From Phycisphaeraceae bacterium (GTDB lineage: Bacteria > Planctomycetota > Phycisphaerae > Phycisphaerales > Phycisphaeraceae), in the NCBI GenBank assembly GCA_029260655.1, contig JAJDCU010000050.1, forward strand, positions 1 to 56,458: a stretch of 56,458 nucleotides of DNA, given 5' to 3'. The translations under genes were made by a program, and so were the position numbers. Every line of letters begins with the position of its first letter. The first letter of the stretch is position 1. The notes below the pieces were generated by a model. It was given only the letters and a program-made list of their open reading frames with translations. It ran no database searches and was not told the DNA's origin. Shown here in pieces: positions 44,431-52,096 of the stretch.

Positions 44431-46245
44431 ATGCGAGCCTTCCTGACACAACTGATCGCGGCGATTCCGATCGTGCTATCGGTCGCGCCATTGCTGGCTT
44501 CTGACGCCTGGCCCGGATTCGCCGAAAGTCCGCACTTCGGCGAGCAGGTCCGTGAGATACGGATCGAGACAGACGAACCCGCTGTCCGGCTTGTGGTCGT
44601 GGCGCCGGGTGTTGACCAAATCGACCCCGCCAAACCGTCTCGGGTCGTCTTCTTCGCCACGCCCAACGGCAACACGGTCGAGCAGACGCTGGGCTGTCAG
44701 ATGGCGGACGGGCTTGACTGGCACTACAACATCCAGCACATCGCGGCGCAGCACCGCAAGCTGCAAGAGGTCAACACGCGCGAAAACCTGGTGCTGGTCT
44801 GCCTGGAGGCGCAGGGCCTGAGTTGGCCGAGTTGGCGGGCGAAGCACGGAGATAACGCGGCGCTGATACGGGACGTGGTAGGGGAGGTGTTGGCCGTGAT
44901 CCCGCTAAGCCATCCTTCGGTCACGCTCGCTTCGCACAGCGGCGGCGGCAGCTTCATGTTCGGCTTCATCAACGGTTCAGATGCGATCCCCGATTGGATC
45001 GACCGGATCATCTTCCTCGACTCGAACTACGGATTTCAGACCGAAGATGGCCACGGCGACAAACTGATCGCCTGGCTGAGCGATGACGCAAACCGCCGGC
45101 TTGTCGTGATCGCCTACGACGACAGGGAGATCACCTACAAGGGCAAGAAGGTCGTCAGTGATACCGGCGGGACCTTCCGAGCCACACACCGGATGCTCGA
45201 CCGGTTCAAACGGGATGGCGAGATCACCGAGGCCCGGGAAGGCGAGTTCGACAGCTACGCCGCGGTTGATGGGCGGGCACGCCTGATGATCCACACGAAC
45301 CCCGAAAACCTGATCCTGCACACCCGGCTGGTCGGCGAGATGAACGGCTACCTGCACGCGATGACACTCCACACGCCGGAGCAGAACAAGTGGGGGACGT
45401 TCGGCGGGCCACGTGCTTATATGCAGTGGGTGCAGCCCCCACCGGAGGGCTACGGCGAAGCGCCCGAGGCAGATGACACTGGCGAGGATGCCGTAGGCCC
45501 CGGGGTCACGATCCCGCCCCGCCCGGCCGACGCGGTGGGGGGCCGCGACTTCATGAAAAGCGTCGCCGAACTCAGCCCGCCGAAGCGCGAGGCCGCCATC
45601 CGAGACGAACTGCTTCGCGGCAACATCCCCGGATTCCTGCGCGAGTTTGTCACGATCCACACGCTGGCGATGACCGGCGATGACGTCGAAGTCACTGCCA
45701 CCTATGAAGTCGCCCCTGACTACCTGGCTATCGGCAGCGACGACGACTTTGTCCGCGTACCGATGACGCCCATGACCGCCCAGGCCGTCGCCGACGCTTT
45801 CGGTTGCACGCTTGCGACCCGTAAAATGGTCAACGACATCTACGGCCAGGCGCAGGTCAAGCTCGGGCCGCTTCCGTTGACCGAAGACCGCACGTCGGTG
45901 ACGACCTTCCTTCAGCACCACGGTCTGATCGAATGGCAACGCGAGGGCAAGCCCCTGGGCGCTTTGGTCGCCGGGATCAAGAAGGACGTCGTCGTCAGCA
46001 ACCGTGTACAGGAAAAGCCCAACCGCGTCGCGATCTACGGCTGGCACAGACTCGACGGCAAGCCGATCCAGCCGCTGACCACCGTCCATATCAACACCTA
46101 CGTCGACTACAGCCACGGCATCCGGCTGGTCCGCCGGGCGATCCGGGTCAACGATGAACCGACGACCGTCGACTCTGTGTTGGCCGACCCCGACCTTGCG
46201 GCGCTATTAAGCGATGAGGGCACGATCGAAAGGCCGCGGTACTGA
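44431..46245 (+). CDS. secreted alpha/beta-hydrolase-like protein, unknown
   Basis: A 604-residue exported protein with a signal peptide (MRAFLTQLIAAIPIVLSVAPLLAS). The N-terminal half resembles alpha/beta hydrolases: VVFFATPNGNTVEQTLG and VTLASHSGGGSFMFGFINGS (an SHSGGGS nucleophile-elbow-like segment), then IIFLDSNYG. The C-terminal half (from about residue 380) has unfamiliar beta-rich sequence. No named family is recognised. The gene starts 48 bases after the PEP-CTERM protease-like gene on the same strand and may be co-transcribed. Confidence 0.7.
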   Translation: MRAFLTQLIAAIPIVLSVAPLLASDAWPGFAESPHFGEQVREIRIETDEPAVRLVVVAPGVDQIDPAKPSRVVFFATPNGNTVEQTLGCQMADGLDWHYNIQHIAAQHRKLQEVNTRENLVLVCLEAQGLSWPSWRAKHGDNAALIRDVVGEVLAVIPLSHPSVTLASHSGGGSFMFGFINGSDAIPDWIDRIIFLDSNYGFQTEDGHGDKLIAWLSDDANRRLVVIAYDDREITYKGKKVVSDTGGTFRATHRMLDRFKRDGEITEAREGEFDSYAAVDGRARLMIHTNPENLILHTRLVGEMNGYLHAMTLHTPEQNKWGTFGGPRAYMQWVQPPPEGYGEAPEADDTGEDAVGPGVTIPPRPADAVGGRDFMKSVAELSPPKREAAIRDELLRGNIPGFLREFVTIHTLAMTGDDVEVTATYEVAPDYLAIGSDDDFVRVPMTPMTAQAVADAFGCTLATRKMVNDIYGQAQVKLGPLPLTEDRTSVTTFLQHHGLIEWQREGKPLGALVAGIKKDVVVSNRVQEKPNRVAIYGWHRLDGKPIQPLTTVHINTYVDYSHGIRLVRRAIRVNDEPTTVDSVLADPDLAALLSDEGTIERPRY

Positions 46246-46271
46246 CTTTCAGGGCGACGGTGTGTGTCGGA

Positions 46272-47519
46272 CTATTCCAATGGCCAGTCCCGTGCTACCT
46301 GCTCCGCCCCACGCATCGCGCGCAACAGGTTGCCGCCCATGATCTTCCGCACTGATTCCGCGTCGTACCCGCGGTCCAGCAGGGCCTGTGTGATGGTGGG
46401 GTAGCTGGTCACATCTTCAAGTTGGTCGGGCAGTTTACTAACGCCGTCGTAATCTGAGCCCAGCCCGACGTGATCGACCCCGGCGAGCTTAACGATGTGA
46501 TCGATGTGATCTACAAGATCATGGACCGTGCCCGCCGGGTAAGGGTTGGCCTTGCGCCAGGCTTTCTTCGCCTGCTTGTATTCTTCTTCATCAGGGTACT
46601 TGGCGTGCAGCTCGCGTTCGACGTTGAACATCTCGGCCATCATCTTCGCGGCGGTCGACTCGACGTACCCTGAGAAGAAATTCACCATGACGACCCCGCC
46701 GTTGTCACGGACGCTTTCAAGCACATCATCGGGGACGTTGCGGTCGTGCTCGGCGATCGTGTATGCGCCGGAGTGTGATGCAATGACCGGGGCCTTGCTC
46801 ACACGCAGCACGTGCCGCATGGCGTCGGCGGAGATGTGGGAGATGTCAACGAGCATCCCCAGCCGGTTCATTTCCAATACGACCTCTTCGCCAAACGGTG
46901 AGAGCCCGCCGGAGATCGGCTCATCGGTCGCCGAGTCGCACCAACTCAGGCTATCGGCGTGGGTCAACGTCATGTACCGCACGCCCAGCGTGTAAAACAT
47001 CCGAAGCGTGCCGAGCGATTCTTCGATCGCGTGCCCGCCCTCCAGCCCGATCATCGACGCGATCTTCCCCTCCCCGTGGATGCGCTCGATGTCGTCGGCC
47101 GTGTGCGCCATCTCGAACGTTTCGGGATAACGCCGAATCATCCGGTGGATCAGGTCGACCTGCTCGAGGCCGTGCCGCGTAGCGCCGCCAAGTTCGATCC
47201 TTTCCGACGGGACGTACGCCGACCAGAACTGTGCCCCCAGTCCGCCGGTGCGCAGCCGTGGGATGTCGGTTTGCAGGTCGGGCTGGTGCAGAGCGATGTC
47301 CAGTTGGTCGAAGGATGACCCCGCGTCCTCACGCATCTGGTAGGGCAGGTCGTTGTGCCCGTCGATCACGATGCACGAAGCGTGGACACGCCGCCCCTCA
47401 TCGGTCAGTACCACGGCCGATCGGTCATCCGGCGCAGTCGCCTGTCCGTTGACGTAGGTCGCCGAACACAGGGACCACACCAACACGCCACTCGCGGCGA
47501 TCTGCAAAGTTGCATCCAT
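46272..47519 (-). CDS. membrane dipeptidase, M19 (renal dipeptidase) family
   Basis: A 415-residue metal-dependent dipeptidase. Metal site motifs: CIVIDGHNDLPYQM, MIGLEGGHAIEESLGTLRMFYTLGVRYMTLTHADSLSWCDS, DISHISADAM, PVIASHSGAY and HVGLGSDYDGV, in the usual order. An N-terminal hydrophobic stretch (IAASGVLVWSLCSATYVNGQA) indicates export. M19 enzymes cleave dipeptides and occasionally beta-lactams. It is convergent with the 604-residue protein gene. Confidence 0.92.
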   Translation of the reverse strand: MDATLQIAASGVLVWSLCSATYVNGQATAPDDRSAVVLTDEGRRVHASCIVIDGHNDLPYQMREDAGSSFDQLDIALHQPDLQTDIPRLRTGGLGAQFWSAYVPSERIELGGATRHGLEQVDLIHRMIRRYPETFEMAHTADDIERIHGEGKIASMIGLEGGHAIEESLGTLRMFYTLGVRYMTLTHADSLSWCDSATDEPISGGLSPFGEEVVLEMNRLGMLVDISHISADAMRHVLRVSKAPVIASHSGAYTIAEHDRNVPDDVLESVRDNGGVVMVNFFSGYVESTAAKMMAEMFNVERELHAKYPDEEEYKQAKKAWRKANPYPAGTVHDLVDHIDHIVKLAGVDHVGLGSDYDGVSKLPDQLEDVTSYPTITQALLDRGYDAESVRKIMGGNLLRAMRGAEQVARDWPLE

Positions 47520-47645
47520 CTGTTAACTCCTTGAATCTGTATCGGTACTCACTTGGCGCTCTACCGCACCGGCCATGGGTGATCGGTAAGCCGTCGGGCG
47601 TATTATCCTAACCTCAATCGGTTCAGGTCGTACGCAATACCAAAA

Positions 47646-47677
47646 GGAGGTGTGATGAAAACTCACCACACCTCCTG
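47646..47677 (-). terminator. terminator of the PEP-CTERM gene at 47701
   Basis: AGGAGGTGTG (47646-47655) pairs with CACACCTCCT (47668-47677), with an inner TGA/TCA extension. On the minus strand the stem is followed by TTTTGG. It lies 24 bases past the stop of the minus-strand gene. Confidence 0.8.
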
Positions 47678-47700
47678 GGTTGACCTGATGGGATCAGAGT

Positions 47701-49182
47701 TCAGCGTCTACGCCTTAGCAGCGCCACACCCGCGAGTCCCAGGACGGCAAACGCTGCGGGCTCAGGCACGGCGACCTCATCCCCGGGTGGTAGCGGCGCG
47801 CCGGCGTTCCAGTTGCCCAGGACGATGTTGAGGTCTTCGATCCCGACAAACCCGTCGCCGGAGGGGTCGGCGGACTGGCTAGCGGGTGGGACCAACTGGT
47901 TCCACACGCCTAGCACGACGTTCAGGTCGGTGATCCCGACGAACCCGTCGCCGTCGAGGTCGCCGGCCAGGAACAGGTCCAGGGCGTCCAGTTCATCGCC
48001 GAAGGGCGTCAGCTCATTGGTCTGACTTCGGACCGTGCCCAGGCCCAGCGCCTCCGCGGCGATGTAGATGCTCGGTGCGCCGTTGCCGCCGGGGATAGGT
48101 ACGCTCAGCACGTCACCCTCTTCGATCGGGACCCCGAACAGGCTGTCGGGTACACCGATGATGGCGGAACCGCGTCGGACCGAGAACAGGATCCGGTCGA
48201 TGGCAGGGTCATAGATACCGTCGCCGTCGTCCTGAAGGATCAGTGCGTCCAGGTCGTCGGTATCGAATCCAAAGAGGTCCAGCCCGAGCATGGGTGACGG
48301 GACATAAATCGCAGGGAAAGCCCCCGCACGCGAGATGAGGACATCGGCGCCCGAAACACTGTTTATAGCTGCGGTGCCCGTGTTCATCGGCGGGCCGTCC
48401 ACCGGGTCAACAAAGCCTGAGTCGAGCGAGAAGTAGATCGGCCCAAAAGCGTCATTGAGGGTGCTGTTAACGTCCAGCGCATCGAGGTTGTCGCCATTGC
48501 ACGGGAGTCCACAGGCTGGGGGCATCGGCTCAAGCAGACCCAGCCCCCACGTGCCGCCCGGGGGCGAGGGGAAGCCGTTGCCGTCGATGAATTGCTTGTT
48601 GCCCGGCCCTACGCCTCCCGCGGCGGGCGGGGGAGTGCGCATGACGGTTCCGTTGTAACTGAACACGTCGGCCGCGGCCTCATTCAGACCCGAAAGCGGG
48701 CCTTCGCTGAACACGTTCGGCGGGGCGAACGGCGCAAGAAAGTCTCCGCCGGCCCACTCGTCTACCGAGAACATCAACTGGATACCCAGGTCGTGCCCGT
48801 ATGAGAGGGCGTCCAACTCGACGCGGTTAAATGCGCCTACCGGGCCCGGTAGGATGCCTAATCCGCCGGGCACCGAACCACCGGCACCGGCAAGGGGGCC
48901 GACCATCAGCCCGGGCGTCGGCAACGGCGCAAACACGGGGACCTGCGGGACGTTCGGTCCGGGTGGTCCCGGCGGCATGACCGACAGGATCGAGCCTTCA
49001 TCCAGCGGGATACCGAACCAACCGTCCGGGATCCCCGTGTTCGGACCGGGCCCGCCCGCCGTGGCGCTCTGCACATCGACCGAGAAAGTCGGACGCACCT
49101 GGCCTTGTACGACTGACCCCAGCGCCATCGACGCGACAGCGCAACCACACACAACCCTCAAACTCACAGCACGCTTCATCAT
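47701..49182 (-). CDS. PEP-CTERM secreted protein with dockerin-like repeats
   Basis: About 493 residues from MMKRAVSLRVVCGCAVASMALGS, with GGAGG upstream of ATG 49182. The signal peptide is followed by an about 370-residue beta-rich domain rich in Gly, Pro and Asp, with repeated ESI/GDELDALDL-like phrases (VELDALSYG, NLDALDVNSTLN, DDLDALILQDDGDGIYD, DELDALDLF). These LDAL units recur about every 80-100 residues. Two dockerin-like repeats ([29 protein letters not shown]) and VPEPAAFAVLGLAGVALLRRR end the protein. Function unknown; surface attachment through exosortase is expected. Confidence 0.85.
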   Translation of the reverse strand: MMKRAVSLRVVCGCAVASMALGSVVQGQVRPTFSVDVQSATAGGPGPNTGIPDGWFGIPLDEGSILSVMPPGPPGPNVPQVPVFAPLPTPGLMVGPLAGAGGSVPGGLGILPGPVGAFNRVELDALSYGHDLGIQLMFSVDEWAGGDFLAPFAPPNVFSEGPLSGLNEAAADVFSYNGTVMRTPPPAAGGVGPGNKQFIDGNGFPSPPGGTWGLGLLEPMPPACGLPCNGDNLDALDVNSTLNDAFGPIYFSLDSGFVDPVDGPPMNTGTAAINSVSGADVLISRAGAFPAIYVPSPMLGLDLFGFDTDDLDALILQDDGDGIYDPAIDRILFSVRRGSAIIGVPDSLFGVPIEEGDVLSVPIPGGNGAPSIYIAAEALGLGTVRSQTNELTPFGDELDALDLFLAGDLDGDGFVGITDLNVVLGVWNQLVPPASQSADPSGDGFVGIEDLNIVLGNWNAGAPLPPGDEVAVPEPAAFAVLGLAGVALLRRRR

Positions 49183-49428
49183 GACAATACCTCCACCCCC
49201 CGGTGGATTTAAATGACAAGATGCGTAACTAGATGTGCGACCACCCCTGTTCCCACCCCGGCTCCCCGTCCATCGGCTCCCGATTGCGATCAGATGCACA
49301 AGCATTATCCATCGCAGCGGGACGGTTGCAAGCCTCTTTAAGAGATATTAGCGGGAATAGGTGCCGCCGAGTGTGAATCACCGGCTCTGCCTGATGGGCC
49401 GGCGGGATCGCACGCCGGGCTCGTCCAA

Positions 49429-49501
49429 TGGGAGTGGCAGGATTCGAACCCGCGACCGAGCCATTATGAGTGGCCTGCTCTAACCACTGAGCTACACTCC
49501 C
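49429..49501 (-). tRNA. tRNA with CAU anticodon, probably tRNA-Ile2
   Basis: Acceptor GGGAGTG/CACTCCC, D-arm GCTC-AGTGGTTA-GAGC, anticodon stem GGCCA/TGGCT with loop CTCATAA (CAT), and T-arm GCGGG-TTCGAAT-CCTGC. The body (AGTGGTTAGAGCAGG...GGTCGC) resembles E. coli ileX, whose CAU is modified to lysidine, more than elongator tRNA-Met. The T loop TTCGAAT and the absence of an initiator-type CCC/GGG stem exclude tRNA-fMet. Confidence 0.88.
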
Positions 49502-49650
49502 AAGGACGCCAGTATAACTGCCGATCACCGGCGGTGGGGTTCGCCCCCGATCACGGCTACAATCTCCTTGATACCCTTAAACCACCCGGCCCTTCGCTTC
49601 ACTCAGAGCCGGCGTTGCAGAATCCTGATCCCTGATACCCGAGCACCCCC

Positions 49651-50277
49651 ATGTCCAGCAGCCATCAGAAAAAGATCATCGACCGTTACTACGACAACCA
49701 CGACACGATCCAGAGCGACAAGCTCAGCCAGATCGTCTCTGACCTCTGGCTGGCTGAGGAAGGCACGAACACGACCAAGCTCTGGGGCAAGGCCCAGGTT
49801 GCGCTGATGCGGATGGGGGTCGATGCCAACCGGGTCGCTAAGGCGGTGGGGGACCGCAACGTCGAGGCGCTCGCCGCGCTGGTCGCCGAGGTGGACGCCA
49901 ACGGGAAAAAGGAACCATCCCCGGACTCCTCCGCTCAGGCTAGCGAGACGGATCACAAAGCCCGCGGCGCGGTGCCCGTGGATGAGACCCGGACGGTCAA
50001 ACAGATGCAGGCCGACAAGGCCGCCGAAGGCGGGCACGACTCGCTGGACAAAGACAACCTCAAGCGCGCGCTCAAGGCCTTCCGAAAGAAACTCAAGAAC
50101 GCCCGCCGCGACGACGAATCAAGGCTGGGCAGCCGCTACACGACCTACGGCAAAACCTCCAGCATCTCCGCCATCACCCCGCCGAACCAGTACCCCGCCG
50201 CCGTCTGGGAAAAACTCACCGAGGAAGGCCGGCTCAAGAACGCCGGTCAAGGGACATACGAGTTGCCGGAGGGGTGA
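49651..50277 (+). CDS. conserved-looking protein of unknown function
   Basis: A 208-residue cytoplasmic, charged protein. The N-terminal 85 residues (KKIIDRYYDNHDTIQSDKLSQIVSDLWLAEEGTNTTKLWGKAQVALMRMGVDANRVAKAV) form a compact helical domain; a Ser/Asp/Pro linker follows, and the C-terminal 80 residues (LKRALKAFRKKLKNARRDDESRLGSRYTTYGKTSSISAITPPNQYPAAVWEKLTEEGRLK) are highly basic and may bind nucleic acid. I do not recognise the family. It starts about 150 bases from the divergent tRNA and stands alone. Confidence 0.75.
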   Translation: MSSSHQKKIIDRYYDNHDTIQSDKLSQIVSDLWLAEEGTNTTKLWGKAQVALMRMGVDANRVAKAVGDRNVEALAALVAEVDANGKKEPSPDSSAQASETDHKARGAVPVDETRTVKQMQADKAAEGGHDSLDKDNLKRALKAFRKKLKNARRDDESRLGSRYTTYGKTSSISAITPPNQYPAAVWEKLTEEGRLKNAGQGTYELPEG

Positions 50278-50295
50278 GCCGTTCGCGGTTCACGA

Positions 50296-50925
50296 TCAGA
50301 AAAAATACCACTGGATCGCACACACCAGCATCAGTAGTGCCGAGAGCGCAAACGAGACGATCACGGAGATCAACAGGATCAGCCAGAAGATCGGGTTGAT
50401 CATCAGGGCGACCAGTCCGAACGCACCGATGATGCCGGTAGTCTCGTCCGATAGCTCCTGCATCTTCCAGAGCACCTTGCCCAGAAATAGGTATGACCGC
50501 CAACGCTTAAAGAGCGTCAGGCCACCCCTGCTCAGTTCCGTCATTTCTTCACTGTAACCCGACACCGAACGGATCGCGTCGTCGGCTGTGTCGGCGATCT
50601 GATTGGGTAATGCGGAAACCGCGCTAAGGATGTGGTGGTAGATCCAAATCACCATGGTGGGAATCAGCAAGAGGATCAGCGGCACGGGGGTCCACAGCCA
50701 GGAGTGTCCGTGATACACCACAAAATACCACTGAAAAAAAGCGAGCGAAGTGACATTGAGAAATGTCACCAGATACACAACGATCAGGCTGCCCCGTGAA
50801 GTGGCCGCCAGGGTTTCAGTGAATCCGACCAGACGGTCGCGCAGTTCAGCAATCTGCTGGGAATCCAGCGAGACAAAGTCGGTGACAGAGCTAACGGCGT
50901 CCGGAATCATAGAGGGGTTTATCAT
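50296..50925 (-). CDS. integral membrane protein of unknown function
   Basis: A 209-residue protein with two N-terminal helices (about 47-70, 78-97) and two more at the C-terminus (about 165-205), separated by a charged central loop (NQIADTADDAIRSVSGYSEEMTELSRGG). No known motif is seen. Coding is supported by the coherent hydrophobic profile and the lack of a competing frame. It is convergent with the preceding gene, 19 bases away. Confidence 0.6.
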   Translation of the reverse strand: MINPSMIPDAVSSVTDFVSLDSQQIAELRDRLVGFTETLAATSRGSLIVVYLVTFLNVTSLAFFQWYFVVYHGHSWLWTPVPLILLLIPTMVIWIYHHILSAVSALPNQIADTADDAIRSVSGYSEEMTELSRGGLTLFKRWRSYLFLGKVLWKMQELSDETTGIIGAFGLVALMINPIFWLILLISVIVSFALSALLMLVCAIQWYFF

Positions 50926-50956
50926 CTAGCCAAAGAGGCTAGAAATCAAGTAATGC

Positions 50957-51157
50957 TCAAGTCATCATCGCTATCGCAGCAAAAGAGCCGGGCAGGAGTA
51001 GCAACAGCAGCACCGGCAGACACCCGGACTTCTTCCCCTGTTTCTTCGCGTCGCGGTCGTAGGACCAGACCATGGCGGCGACGTAGAAGAGGCCGAAGAT
51101 CGTGAGGATGATGACGACGGGGATAAAGAGGATGGGGTCGCTGAAGAGGTCGGACAT
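50957..51157 (-). CDS. small two-helix membrane protein
   Basis: A 66-residue protein: TM1 (about 11-32, IPVVIILTIFGLFYVAAMVW), a short basic loop (SYDRDAKKQGKKSG) and TM2 (about 47-65). The helix-loop-helix with a positively charged loop is typical of small inner-membrane proteins. No family is recognised. It lies 32 bases upstream of the 209-residue membrane protein on the same strand and may share its transcript. Confidence 0.6.
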   Translation of the reverse strand: MSDLFSDPILFIPVVIILTIFGLFYVAAMVWSYDRDAKKQGKKSGCLPVLLLLLLPGSFAAIAMMT

Positions 51158-51232
51158 GGGGTTACTGTAATGTGTTTAGCCGCGCCTTGGAAGGGGGCAT
51201 ATTTACGCAAGTGCAGTGGTAGATAAAGAAAA

Positions 51233-51259
51233 AAGCCCACGTTTTTAAAACGTGGGCTT
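51233..51259 (-). terminator. hairpin terminator, original topA terminator candidate
   Basis: AAGCCCACG (51233-51241) and CGTGGGCTT (51251-51259) pair around a TTTTTAAAA centre that can also pair. The minus strand then runs into TTTTTTCTTT. It lies 28 bases past the stop of the topA fragment, where the native topA terminator would be, and shares its arms with the terminator at 10776-10804. Confidence 0.8.
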
Positions 51260-51287
51260 CGTTTATGGATGAAGAATGTCTTAGCAA

Positions 51288-51499
51288 TCACGCCGCCTCG
51301 GCGTCGGCACTCTCCGGCGCGGGCTGGTCGGCGACGGTGGGGGCGTGGCCCTCGTCAACCACCTTTCCTTCCACGGTCTTGATCTGGGGCACGGGGTTTT
51401 CTTTTCTCGTGCTTGCTCCAGGACTTTTCAAGCTCCGCCTGCTTGTCCTCTTCGACTGCCGACCACGCTAAACGTCCACGGCACTTGGGGAACGCCGAT
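51288..51499 (-). pseudogene. displaced and frameshifted 3' fragment of topA
   Basis: Read on the minus strand it gives FPKCRGRLAWSAVEED-AELEKSW-KHEK, then after one extra A (around the GAGAAAAGAAAAC run) ENPVPQIKTVEGKVVDEG...VADQPAPESADAEAA. This is the C-terminus of the TopA encoded at 52097-54823, clearly diverged. Homology ends abruptly at 51499. It has no start and one frameshift, so it is a remnant. Confidence 0.88.
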
Positions 51500-51526
51500 T
51501 AACTGAAGACGCTGGTTAGACCACTA

Positions 51527-51751
51527 CTACCCTTTGCTTCGTAGAATATCTACGACTCTTTTAGAAGCGACTATACACTCGGCCGCCGTCATTTCATACT
51601 TCATGCCGAATTCTTCGCAACACGGCTGGCATGCGCGAATTCCCGATGAGCTACGGGCTGCTTCGGCTTCGTTCCTCGGTGTCGGACCTGCAAAACCAGG
51701 TATCACATAGATGCTTTCAACCAGTTTGTCACAAATTGGACATGCTATCAT
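51527..51751 (-). CDS. small CxxC protein, possible zinc finger
   Basis: A 74-residue protein beginning MIACPICDKLVESIYVIPGF, with a second Cys cluster ACQPCCEEFG about 30 residues later. Four or five Cys in two pairs suggest a small zinc-binding fold. AAGGA lies six bases before the ATG, supporting real translation. Base composition of this stretch is visibly lower in GC than its surroundings. It sits between topA and a displaced topA 3' fragment, so it is likely part of an insertion. Family unknown. Confidence 0.6.
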   Translation of the reverse strand: MIACPICDKLVESIYVIPGFAGPTPRNEAEAARSSSGIRACQPCCEEFGMKYEMTAAECIVASKRVVDILRSKG

Positions 51752-52096
51752 CAGTATTCCTTTTTGGGATTGGGCAAAGGTCTCAGGAAGTTATGGAACA
51801 CTATTCTCTCCAACCGATATCCATCGAGTTACACAGACTTTGAGCATTCTGGCACAAGAATGCTTGGTGTGTGATAGACGTTGATGCAAGCTGGCTATCC
51901 TGATTTAGGCATCATCTTCAATTCGATTGCTAGATGCCTATACCTATGCCGTTGTCCGAATTGAACACAATAACTATTCTAGGCGGTTTGTGTACTGGTG
52001 GATACTGGGCATAGGTCGGTTTTTGTGAACGAGGATAGCTCCGCCTGGGAAGGCGGGATTACACGTGGGAGTTGTGATAGACAGTTCGAACAGTGT
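51752..52096. other. low-GC spacer between CxxC gene and topA, no gene seen
   Basis: This stretch contains no convincing reading frame. It is AT-richer than the rest of the window. A small hairpin CCGCC-TGGGAA-GGCGG lies near 52042-52057 without a following T-run, so the intact topA gene has no obvious terminator of its own. Confidence 0.5.
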
